Shown: positions 1-5,530 of the stretch, piece after piece | How positions within the stretch are numbered: position 1 is the stretch's first letter | Layout: every line of letters begins with the position of its first letter | Origin: Clostridiaceae bacterium | GTDB taxonomy: Bacteria; Bacillota; Clostridia; DSM-8532 | Reading direction: 5' to 3' | Length of the DNA stretch: 6,732 bases | Assembly (NCBI GenBank): GCA_025361665.1 | Contig: JANYKF010000502.1 | Location: forward strand, 1-6,732 | Position numbers and translations under genes: made by a program | Notes under the pieces: generated by a model | Database searches by the model: none | Seen by the model: the letters and a program-made list of their open reading frames with translations, nothing else | What the model was told of the DNA's origin: nothing

Positions 1-72
1 GCCCATCCGTCAACTCCTTTTTTCATGCCAATGTCCATGCCGCCGAAGGTCCATTTCTCCGGAATGCAAATC
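1..72. other. left-edge stretch before the hairpin array, no assigned gene
   Basis: No gene can be assigned. Plus-strand frame 1 is open from the window edge to a TGA at 73-75, which would be the tail of a protein ending ...VHFSGMQI. On the minus strand a frame reading PEKWTFGGMDIGMKKGVDGW is open from the array to the edge and looks somewhat more protein-like, but no start codon with a ribosome binding site is visible for it. Either could be the end of a gene lying outside the window. Upstream sequence is needed to choose. Confidence 0.3.
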
Positions 73-83
73 TGATTCTGGTG

Positions 84-109
84 TAAAAACTCACTTTTGT
101 GAGTTTTTA
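84..109. terminator. first hairpin of the array, terminator-like in both directions
   Basis: An 11-bp perfect stem with a TTTT loop, whose 5' arm starts TAAAAACTCAC. The outer part of the stem is A-tract opposite T-tract, so a short mixed stem (CTCAC/GTGAG) is followed by five T on either strand. That is the shape of a weak bidirectional intrinsic terminator. It could end a gene to the left of the window. The exact copy of its left arm at 6719-6729, downstream of the last gene, fits a 3'-end role, but the other hairpins of the array have no such tracts apart from the last. Confidence 0.35.
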
Positions 110-241
110 TGCAGGATGTCTCTGACATCCTGCATGTTGAAGGCACATTTTGTGCCTTCAACACACCAAATCATATGATTCGGTGCCATCCGGCGGTATT
201 TGCCGCCGGATGCATGCAAGTTGCAAGTTGCAACTTGCATG

Positions 242-264
242 AAAAAGTCGAAAATCGACTTTTT
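242..264. terminator. last hairpin of the array, terminator-like
   Basis: A 10-bp perfect stem (AAAAAGTCGA with its complement) and an AAA loop. The inner GTCGA/TCGAC part is followed by TTTTT on the plus strand and, reading the other way, also by TTTTT, again resembling a weak bidirectional terminator. The array thus begins and ends with hairpins of this A/T-flanked type, while the five between are GC-richer. Termination is an inference from shape only. Confidence 0.3.
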
Positions 265-268
265 GCAC

Positions 269-296
269 GAGAATCAAATCTTGAGAATCAAATCTT
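269..296. repeat. 14-bp direct repeat, two abutting copies, in the array tail
   Basis: GAGAATCAAATCTT occurs at 269-282 and again at 283-296 with no mismatch and no spacer. The AGAATCA inside each copy (270-276 and 284-290) is the exact complement of TGATTCT at 73-79 in the leader, so either copy could close a long-range stem around all seven hairpins. Confidence 0.9.
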
Positions 297-391
297 AAGA
301 CGGGATTAACCCATTTCTAATGTGTCTCAAACAACCTTCTCAGTCTAAGGCCATACAATCGGGATTGACGCAGGAAAGGGGCTGAAAGCGC
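297..391. other. gap between hairpin array and sigma factor gene
   Basis: This stretch should hold the promoter of the sigma factor gene, but nothing convincing is visible. TCTAAT at 316-321 resembles a -10 box and TACAAT at 354-359 another, but neither has a good -35 at 16 to 18 bp. I also looked for an ECF-type promoter (AAC-type -35 with a CGT-type -10) and did not find a clear one, so autoregulation of the sigma gene is not supported by the sequence. AGGAAAGGGG at 372-381 is the ribosome binding site for the next gene. Confidence 0.4.
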
Positions 392-952
392 ATGAACAGC
401 ACAAATACGCAGGACATATGGAATGAAGATGAGATTATCGCCAGCATCCTCGCCGGTGACAGGGAGCAGTTTGCCCTCCTGGTCAAGCGGTATGAACGGC
501 TGGTCCTTTCCATCACGCTCCGGATCATGAGGGATCGGCCGGCCGCGGAAGATGCCGCACAGGATACCTTTGTGAAGGCATACCTCCACTTGGATGCCTA
601 CAACCCGGAATACCGCTTTTCCACATGGATTTCCCGGGTCGCACAGAACACATGCACGGACATGTTCCGGAAGAACAGGGAATCAGCCGGACTTGAAGAG
701 GCAGAATGGATGCCCGACCCGGGTCCGTCTCCCGAGGACATCCTTCTGGAGCGTGAACAGGCGGAATCTTTGTCGGCACTGGTTTCCTCCCTTGATGCCA
801 TCTACCGTGAACCCCTCATGATGTATCACGCGTCCGGCATGCAATATGATGAGATTGCCGAACGGCTTGACATTCCAATGAGCATGGTGAAGAACCGGAT
901 CTTTCGCGCAAGGCGGATGCTGCGTGCCCGGTTGGCCGGACAGCCCCTGTGA
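392..952 (+). CDS. ECF-type RNA polymerase sigma factor (sigma-70 family)
   Basis: A 186-residue protein of typical size for an extracytoplasmic-function sigma factor, which redirects RNA polymerase to a stress or signal regulon. Region 2 spans about residues 26-96: FALLVKRYERLV, then RPAAEDAAQDTFVKAY, which fits the core-polymerase contact helix, and FSTWISRVAQNTCTDMFRK, which fits the -10 recognition part. A short acidic and proline-containing linker (101-118) leads to region 4 at about 125-180, with a helix-turn-helix (YDEIAERLDIPMSMVKNRIFRARRML) for the -35 element. There is no C-terminal extension of the ECF41 or SigJ type. The ATG is preceded by AGGAAAGGGG ten bases upstream. The next gene encodes a zinc-type anti-sigma-like protein, which fits a sigma/anti-sigma pair. 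The target regulon cannot be read from the window. Confidence 0.93.
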   Translation: MNSTNTQDIWNEDEIIASILAGDREQFALLVKRYERLVLSITLRIMRDRPAAEDAAQDTFVKAYLHLDAYNPEYRFSTWISRVAQNTCTDMFRKNRESAGLEEAEWMPDPGPSPEDILLEREQAESLSALVSSLDAIYREPLMMYHASGMQYDEIAERLDIPMSMVKNRIFRARRMLRARLAGQPL

Positions 953-1097
953 AAGCAGCTCCGGGTGCACCTTGCCTTTATCCCCTGCGTCAGGCGATCC
1001 GGAAACAAATCTGCTTCAAAACGGTTGAGTCGGCAGACAAACGGCAATGACCGCCCGTAACCTGAGTGCCGATCAGAACGGGAAGGGCGGATCATGC

Positions 1098-1331
1098 ATG
1101 GGTGTTTGTATTCCGGAAAAGGATTATCTTGACTATATTGAAGACAGGCTGGATGTCAGGAGAGGTTTTCGCCTGATCCTGCATGCGGTGCGATGCGCGC
1201 GCTGCCGTGTCGATGTCGTGGCCTGGCCGGGACTGCGGCGGATCATTCGCAGATCGGAGCGGGCAGGTTCCGGAAAACAAGCAGGACTGGCGGAAGACGT
1301 GATGGCGCGTATCCGGATGCTTCCTTCCTGA
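1098..1331 (+). CDS. small soluble zinc-type anti-sigma-like protein
   Basis: The product has 77 residues. His29, Cys33 and Cys36 form an Hx3Cx2C motif (HAVRCARC), the signature of zinc-binding anti-sigma domains such as RsrA and ChrR. The preceding segment DYLDYIEDRLDVRRGFRLILH resembles the helix that usually leads into that motif. No hydrophobic segment is long enough to cross the membrane, so it should be cytoplasmic, unlike most ECF anti-sigma factors, which are membrane proteins. The C-terminal helix (LAEDVMARIRML) could be the sigma-binding part; this is inference. I chose the ATG at 1098 because GGAAGGGCGG (1081-1090) sits just upstream. An in-frame ATG at 1047 would add 17 poorly protein-like residues. 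The gap from the sigma gene is 145 nt with no visible terminator, so cotranscription is plausible. A generic zinc-finger protein is the alternative. Confidence 0.68.
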   Translation: MGVCIPEKDYLDYIEDRLDVRRGFRLILHAVRCARCRVDVVAWPGLRRIIRRSERAGSGKQAGLAEDVMARIRMLPS

Positions 1332-1403
1332 GGCATTGCACTCCTGAGACTTGACACACCCGGGACATGACAACCCTGAATCAGGACCTCTGAGCCGGCA
1401 TGC

Positions 1404-1432
1404 TTGGCATGGTTATGTTTTTATTGTATAAT
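1404..1432 (+). promoter_or_regulatory. sigma-A type promoter for the Crh-like gene and uvrC
   Basis: TTGGCA at 1404-1409 and a consensus TATAAT at 1427-1432 are separated by exactly 17 bp. Transcription would start near 1439, leaving a leader of about 135 nt before the ATG at 1575. It is the strongest promoter in the window and points at the Crh-like/uvrC pair. Confidence 0.8.
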
Positions 1433-1458
1433 GGGATTCGAATATGATTTTGGTGAAC

Positions 1459-1476
1459 GAAGCCGATATCGGCTTC
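1459..1476. promoter_or_regulatory. perfect 18-bp palindrome in the leader, candidate operator
   Basis: GAAGCCGATATCGGCTTC is identical to its reverse complement over all 18 bases, with no loop. It begins about 20 bp after the predicted transcription start. A perfect dyad without a spacer suits a dimeric repressor site better than an RNA hairpin. It is not a cre site: it lacks the TG...CG...CA pattern. The binding protein is unknown. Confidence 0.55.
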
Positions 1477-1574
1477 ATGCAAGGCCGGTCATGTTTGCAT
1501 CGGAAAACCCGTGCAGCTTCGGGCAACATGCAATTGACATCCATCATTCAGCCGCATTCAGGGGGATATTCATC

Positions 1575-1838
1575 ATGGTAGCCAGAGAAGTCACCATCAG
1601 CAGCACATCGGGTCTGGAATCAAAGATGGCCGCCCGCCTCATACAAAAAGCATCCGCATATGACGCAAATGTCTGGGTACAGAAGGATGAGCGCAAGGCA
1701 AACGCGAAGAGCCTGCTGGGCCTGCTTTCCCTGGGCATTGTGCCCGGTGAGAGCGTCACCCTGATCACGGACGGCCGCGATGAGGAAACCGCGCTCGAGG
1801 AACTTGCCGCATTCACACACCGGGGAATGTCAGACTGA
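1575..1838 (+). CDS. Crh-like HPr-family protein lacking the phosphorylatable His15
   Basis: An 87-residue protein colinear with HPr. The usual GLHARPA around His15 is replaced by GLESKMA, so residue 15 is Glu and residue 17 is Lys instead of Arg. It cannot accept phosphate from PTS Enzyme I at that position. Ser46 and its surroundings (NAKSLLGLLSLGI) are intact, the site phosphorylated by HPr kinase/phosphorylase. This is the pattern of Bacillus Crh, which has Gln15 and acts only in regulation, through CcpA and other partners. A regulatory rather than sugar-transport role is therefore likely. The C-terminal part (GESVTLITDGRDEETALEELAAF) fits the last strand and helix. The ATG is chosen because AGGGGG (1560-1565) lies nine bases upstream; longer in-frame starts add unrelated sequence. 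It lies 33 nt before uvrC with no terminator between, downstream of the promoter at 1404-1432. Confidence 0.88.
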   Translation: MVAREVTISSTSGLESKMAARLIQKASAYDANVWVQKDERKANAKSLLGLLSLGIVPGESVTLITDGRDEETALEELAAFTHRGMSD

Positions 1839-1866
1839 CCCTGTTGTCGGAAATGGGGCAGTCAAA

Positions 1867-1911
1867 GGAATGTGAGTGACTGGGGCAGGTACCGGAATGT
1901 GATTGACTGGG
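1867..1911. repeat. short near-perfect direct duplication at the uvrC start
   Basis: GGAATGTGAGTGACTGGG at 1867-1884 is repeated at 1894-1911 with one difference (G1876 against T1903), a period of 27 bp or nine codons. It duplicates the first start region of uvrC (V-S-D-W at residues 1-4, V-I-D-W at 10-13), so both copies carry a possible GTG start. The end of the Crh-like gene (GGAATGTCAGACTGA, 1824-1838) looks like a third, diverged copy. Confidence 0.8.
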
Positions 1912-3863
1912 ACGGCGTCATTACCGCGGATGGCGAAGAGGCAGAGGGCGAATGGCGGGAACCGCTCAGACAGAAATTGGCCGGTTTGCCCGAACAGCCG
2001 GGTGTTTACATTTACATGGACGCGGTCGGAAAGGTCATTTACGTCGGCAAGGCGAAGGTCCTCAGGAACCGCATCCGTTCCTATTTTCAGCAACGGGAAG
2101 ACAAAGGGCTGAAGACGGAATTCCTCGTTTCCAACATACGGGCGCTGGACTATATCGTCACCGCCACGGAATTGGAAGCGCTGGTTCTTGAAAACACACT
2201 CATCAAGCAGCACAAACCCCATTACAACATCCTCCTCAAGGACGACAAAGCCTATCCGTGGCTCCGCATCACGCTGGCGGAAGCGTTCCCGCGCCTTGAT
2301 ATCGTCAGGAAAGTGCAGAAGGACAGCGCAAGGTATTTCGCATCCTTTACTTCAGCCACAAACCTGCGCGGCGCGCTCGATCCGGTGCGCCGTCTTTTCC
2401 CCGTCCGAACCTGCAGGCGGGACATCCGGGAGCATGACAACCAGCGTCCCTGCCTTTATCATCACATCGGCCTTTGTTCCGCGCCATGCGCCGGGATCAT
2501 CGGATCCGCCGAATACCGGGTCGTGGTCCGCGACCTCTGTCAGTTTCTCGAGGGAAGGCATGAAGAGGTCATGCAGGCGCTGGAAGCCCGGATGACGGAA
2601 CACGCGGAAGCGCTCGAGTTTGAGAAGGCCGCCGCCCTGCGCGACCGCATCGGGCACCTGCGCAACCTATCCCGAAAGCAGGCTGTGGTTTCAGACAAAC
2701 TCGAGGAAAGGGACATCATCGGTCTTGCATGCGACAACTTCCACCAGGCGGCCAGCGTGCTCTCCGTTCGAAACGGAAAACTCGTAGGGAACCGGAGTTT
2801 CGTGCTGGAAGGGACCGGTGCCTTCTCTCCCGCGGAAATCATGGAAGCCGTCCTGATGCAGTTTTATCAGGATGATGCCGCCATTCCAAAGGAACTGCTG
2901 CTGGAAGTGGCTCCGGAATCCATGGATCCGGTCGGGGAGTGGCTATCCGGGAAACGGGGGAACAAGGTCGAACTGCGGGTGCCGCAGCGCGGCTTCAAGA
3001 TCGACCTCATCGACATGGCGAAAAAGAATGCACGCGAAGAACTGGACCAGTATACGAGGGTGGTGCTGACCAGGAGAAGCGAGAACGAGAATGCGCTCGG
3101 AAATCTCTGCAGGCTGCTGGAACTGCCGGCCGTGCCTTCCGTGGTCGAGGCGTACGACATTTCAAACACGGGTACAAGCGAAATCGTGGCGTCCATGGTC
3201 GTGTTCCGCGACGGGATGCCCGACAGGTCTTCCTACCGGCGCTTCAAAATGAAGAACCAGTCCGGCCAGGACGACTATGCCAGCATGCAGCAGGCAGTTC
3301 ACCGCAGGTTTCGGCGCTATCTGGACGGATCATCCGATGAGGCGTTCGGCCGTTGCCCGGACCTGATCCTGGCGGACGGTGCCCTTGGGCATGTGCATGC
3401 CGTGGAGGAGGTACTCCGTGAACTTGGCGTTCAGGTGCCGGTCTGGGGCATGGCCAAGGACGAACGGCATCGCTCCCACTGCCTGGTGGGAGACAAGGGG
3501 GAAGTCATGCTGGCAAGGCATCAGGATGTTCTCAGGCTTGTGGCTTCCATCCAGAACGAGGCGCACCGGTTCGCGGTCACGTACAACAGGACCTTGCGCA
3601 GCAAGCGGCAGGTGAAGTCCGCACTCGACGACATCTCCGGAATCGGGCCCGTACGGAAGAAAATGCTGCTGACCGTGTTCGGATCCGTGGCCGGCATCAG
3701 GCGGGCCACCGTGGAAGAAATCGCGGCAGTGGGCGGATTCGGGGAAAAACGTGCGAAGGCGCTGCGGGGTGCGCTGGACGGGAAAAAAGGCGGGCCCCGC
3801 GTGCCGGCCGTCAGCGGCCGGTCGACGGAGCCCGGCCCCGGATCGAACGATACACCCGGTTGA
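1872..3863 (+). CDS. uvrC: excinuclease ABC subunit C
   Basis: UvrC makes the two incisions around a DNA lesion after UvrA and UvrB have found it. From the GTG start the product has 663 residues. The GIY-YIG nuclease domain covers about 41-130 (Gly44-Val-Tyr46, Tyr57-Val-Gly59, Arg67, likely catalytic Glu107). Four cysteines at 181, 194, 202 and 206 match the iron-sulfur ligands described in other UvrC proteins. The UVR helix for UvrB contact is at about 240-268. The RNase H-like domain carries Asp429, Asp502, Asp530 and His565, and helix-hairpin-helix motifs occupy 583-634. It is longer than the usual 590-620 residues, with about 35 extra at the N terminus and a Gly/Pro-rich tail of about 28. 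The start is uncertain: AAAGGA is only two bases from this GTG, and GTG at 1899 has GGGGCAGG ten bases upstream. The 3' end overlaps the AraC gene on the other strand. Confidence 0.96.
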   Translation: MSDWGRYRNVIDWDGVITADGEEAEGEWREPLRQKLAGLPEQPGVYIYMDAVGKVIYVGKAKVLRNRIRSYFQQREDKGLKTEFLVSNIRALDYIVTATELEALVLENTLIKQHKPHYNILLKDDKAYPWLRITLAEAFPRLDIVRKVQKDSARYFASFTSATNLRGALDPVRRLFPVRTCRRDIREHDNQRPCLYHHIGLCSAPCAGIIGSAEYRVVVRDLCQFLEGRHEEVMQALEARMTEHAEALEFEKAAALRDRIGHLRNLSRKQAVVSDKLEERDIIGLACDNFHQAASVLSVRNGKLVGNRSFVLEGTGAFSPAEIMEAVLMQFYQDDAAIPKELLLEVAPESMDPVGEWLSGKRGNKVELRVPQRGFKIDLIDMAKKNAREELDQYTRVVLTRRSENENALGNLCRLLELPAVPSVVEAYDISNTGTSEIVASMVVFRDGMPDRSSYRRFKMKNQSGQDDYASMQQAVHRRFRRYLDGSSDEAFGRCPDLILADGALGHVHAVEEVLRELGVQVPVWGMAKDERHRSHCLVGDKGEVMLARHQDVLRLVASIQNEAHRFAVTYNRTLRSKRQVKSALDDISGIGPVRKKMLLTVFGSVAGIRRATVEEIAAVGGFGEKRAKALRGALDGKKGGPRVPAVSGRSTEPGPGSNDTPG

Positions 3864-4665
3864 ATGTGCGAAGACTGTTGAAACCGCAATGCAGCGCGAT
3901 TTCCGTAATGCTGAGGGAACTGCCGGAAAGCATGCGGTCGGCTTCATTGATCCTCAGGATATTGAGGTGCTGTTTGAACGGCGTACCCACAGTCTCGCCA
4001 AAAAGGCGGGACATGTGGTGATAACTGGTATTCATTTGCCTTGACAGCGTTCCAAGCGTCACGTCGGTTCTGAAGTGTTCCTCAAGCCATTCCATCGCCT
4101 GCTGGATGCGCATGGTCTGGTCAAGCCGCCGTTTCTCGTCGGCGGGATTGGCCGCGTCGGTCGGCAGCAGGCGAACTGCGGAACCGCAGAACAGATGGAC
4201 GCGTCCCTTCAGCATGTCTTCGTGCGCGGAATCCCGCTCGGATGCTTCCGCGACGATGTCGAGAAACAGTCTGCGCAATGCGGTCATGTCAGCCGGTGAC
4301 ACGCGTGAGGCGCACACCGGATCAAAAACCGGGTGTTCCGTGAAAAAAGGGGTCCGGAACCGGTGCCCGACAGGCCACATTCCCTGACCCAGCAGCTGGG
4401 GGGGGAAAATGAGGATGTGGATGTCGCAAGCATCCGGATCCCCTTCATAAAAATGGATGTCGCCGCTTCCGACAATGGCGAGATCCCCTTGTTTCATCCT
4501 ATGGATTTTTCCGCCGATGCCCACGGGAATTTCACCGCCCGTCGCAAGAATCAGCTCAATGTCATGGTGCCAGTGGGCCATGAACGTGAGGGTGCGGGTT
4601 TGGATTGCCGTGAGGCCGAGTGGGCTGTCATCCTGTGGACGCCTGATTTCATGAAATACACGCAC
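3811..4665 (-). CDS. AraC-family transcriptional regulator with cupin-type sensor domain
   Basis: The product has 284 residues. The N-terminal part (about 15-90) has the cupin-like ligand pocket of AraC regulators, with HWHHDIELIL at 31-40 and GDLAIVGSGDIHFYEG at 60-75. The DNA-binding part (about 184-284) contains two helix-turn-helix units: DVTLGTLSRQMNTSYHHMSRLF at about 201-222 and SITEIALHCGFNSLRTFNRVYR at about 252-273, ending in GRAP. It probably senses a sugar or related ligand and controls the divergent ThuA/oxidoreductase operon; that link is inferred from position. The start is a GTG with GGAGGAAGG (4674-4682 on the complement) eight bases upstream, which decides against nearby ATG codons out of frame. 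A run of eight C on the coding strand (4398-4405) falls in codons 87-90. Its last 53 bp overlap uvrC tail to tail. Confidence 0.93.
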   Translation of the reverse strand: MRVFHEIRRPQDDSPLGLTAIQTRTLTFMAHWHHDIELILATGGEIPVGIGGKIHRMKQGDLAIVGSGDIHFYEGDPDACDIHILIFPPQLLGQGMWPVGHRFRTPFFTEHPVFDPVCASRVSPADMTALRRLFLDIVAEASERDSAHEDMLKGRVHLFCGSAVRLLPTDAANPADEKRRLDQTMRIQQAMEWLEEHFRTDVTLGTLSRQMNTSYHHMSRLFGETVGTPFKQHLNILRINEADRMLSGSSLSITEIALHCGFNSLRTFNRVYRSIRGRAPSTGR

Positions 4666-4749
4666 GTTCCGGACCTTCCTCCGGCCTGGCTCCGCCGGCC
4701 TTGAAATGCGATGTGGATCCGGGTCTGATCACTTGAGGGCACATGCCTC

Positions 4750-4777
4750 ATTATAGCAAAAACTGACTGGTTTTCCA
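4750..4777 (-). promoter_or_regulatory. extended -10 promoter for the AraC-family gene
   Basis: On the minus strand a consensus TATAAT (4750-4755) is preceded by TGC (4756-4758), which makes an extended -10. A partial -35, TGGAAA (4772-4777), lies 16 bp upstream. Transcription would start near 4743, about 78 nt before the GTG. The spacer holds AAAAC (4759-4763) and GTTTT (4770-4774), an inverted pair six bases apart that could be an autoregulatory site; this part is speculative. Confidence 0.65.
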
Positions 4778-4783
4778 CACCTT

Positions 4784-4817
4784 TTGACGTGCATGACGGG
4801 GGGTTCAGCCGGATAAT
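4784..4817 (+). promoter_or_regulatory. candidate weak promoter for the thuA-like operon
   Basis: TTGACG (4784-4789) and GATAAT (4812-4817) are both good hexamers, but they are 22 bp apart, too far for normal sigma-A spacing. A promoter that needs an activator is plausible here, given the divergent AraC-family gene about 120 bp away. The true -35 may be degenerate. Confidence 0.3.
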
Positions 4818-4857
4818 GGAGAAGAAACACCCGCGGAGCGGGAACGGAGGGCATGGC

Positions 4858-5529
4858 ATGAGCAGAAGTGCATTGATTGTACAGGGTGGATGGGATGGAC
4901 ATGAGCCGGTGCAGGTTTCGGGTCGTTTCGCGGATATGCTGAAGAAGGAAGGTTTTTCCGTCGAATTGTCCGATTCGCTGGATGCTTTTCTGGATGTGGA
5001 AAAACTCAAGTCTCTCGACCTCATCGTGCCGGTCTGGACGATGGGTCAAATCAGGAACGAGCAGGTGCAGCCGGTTCTGGAAGCGGTCGCTTCCGGTGTC
5101 GGCATTGCCGGATGCCATGGCGGCATGTGCGATTCATTCCGGGAAAACGTGGACTGGCAATTCATGACAGGCGGACAATGGGTAGCCCATCCCGGAAATG
5201 ACGGGACTCCCCACCGCATATTCATCCGCCATGGTTCCAACCCGATCACGGAAGGACTGGAAGATTTCGACGTAAGCACGGAGCAATACTACCTCCACGT
5301 GGATCCCGCCATTGAAGTACTGGCAGTCACAACCTTCCCGGTTGCCAACGGCTTTCATGCCGCGAACGGGTTTGTCTCCATGCCCGTGGTATGGACAAAG
5401 CGCTGGGGCCTCGGCCGCGTCTTCTACAATTCCCTGGGTCACCACAACGATGTATTTGATATTCCCGCAGCCCGTGAAATGATGCGGCGCGGGTTCCTCT
5501 GGGCGTCAAAAGGAAAGGGAGGATTGTGA
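4858..5529 (+). CDS. ThuA-like domain protein (trehalose-utilization family)
   Basis: A 223-residue protein made of a single ThuA domain, which has a class I glutamine-amidotransferase-like fold. Recognisable parts are the opening strand ALIVQGGWDGHEPVQV (5-20), DLIVPVWTMGQI (54-65), the turn GVGIAGCHGGMCDSF (80-94), and the C-terminal GRVFYNSLGHHNDVFD (186-201), a family hallmark. In Sinorhizobium ThuA works with the dehydrogenase ThuB on trehalose through a 3-keto intermediate; the substrate here is unknown. The ATG at 4858 has GGAGGG (4846-4851) six bases upstream. A longer in-frame start at 4789 would add 23 residues with no good ribosome site. There is no signal peptide, so it should be cytoplasmic. 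The next gene follows after one base, so the two are almost certainly cotranscribed and translationally coupled. Confidence 0.88.
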   Translation: MSRSALIVQGGWDGHEPVQVSGRFADMLKKEGFSVELSDSLDAFLDVEKLKSLDLIVPVWTMGQIRNEQVQPVLEAVASGVGIAGCHGGMCDSFRENVDWQFMTGGQWVAHPGNDGTPHRIFIRHGSNPITEGLEDFDVSTEQYYLHVDPAIEVLAVTTFPVANGFHAANGFVSMPVVWTKRWGLGRVFYNSLGHHNDVFDIPAAREMMRRGFLWASKGKGGL

Positions 5530-5530
5530 C

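Larger units (their letters stand above)
73..296. repeat. tandem array of seven distinct hairpins with leader and tail
   Basis: Seven inverted repeats follow one another almost without spacer: 84-109 (11-bp arms, loop TTTT), 109-135 (12 bp, loop TCT), 136-162 (12 bp, loop TTT), 164-185 (9 of 10 paired, A168 opposite C181), 187-212 (10 bp, 6-nt loop), 213-241 (11 bp, loop CAAGTTG) and 242-264 (10 bp, loop AAA). Six of the seven have perfect arms. Arm sequences differ from one hairpin to the next, so this is not a simple tandem repeat. Centres lie at 96.5, 122, 149, 174.5, 199.5, 227 and 253, a spacing of 25 to 27.5 bp. A leader (73-83) precedes the first hairpin and two copies of a 14-bp direct repeat follow the last. 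The leader and first arm recur at 6708-6730. Each dyad could form in RNA or extruded DNA; strand and function are unknown. I do not recognise a named family. Confidence 0.85.

Noticed and set aside
73..296. CRISPR array
   Set aside because: There is no repeated unit separated by unique spacers; the hairpins all differ from each other and no cas gene is present.
73..296. Integron attC site or cassette boundary
   Set aside because: No GTTRRRY/RYYYAAC core sites and no integrase; attC sites fold into one large hairpin, not seven small ones.
109..309. 66-residue plus-strand ORF across the hairpin array
   Set aside because: It runs through perfect inverted repeats, has no ribosome binding site, and its reading follows from the hairpin arms rather than any protein pattern.
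383..398. cre-like site for CcpA at the sigma factor start
   Set aside because: TGAAAGCG begins like a cre site but the second half does not fit, and it overlaps the start codon region by chance.
1351..1356. TTGACA as a -35 box after the anti-sigma gene
   Set aside because: No -10 box at 16 to 18 bp; the promoter at 1404-1432 is far better.
1534..1539. TTGACA as a second promoter for the Crh-like gene
   Set aside because: The only -10-like sequence downstream (GATATT at 1565-1570) is 25 bp away and overlaps the ribosome binding region.
3330..3947. 205-residue minus-strand ORF opposite uvrC
   Set aside because: Shadow of uvrC, whose domains in this segment are clearly conserved on the plus strand.
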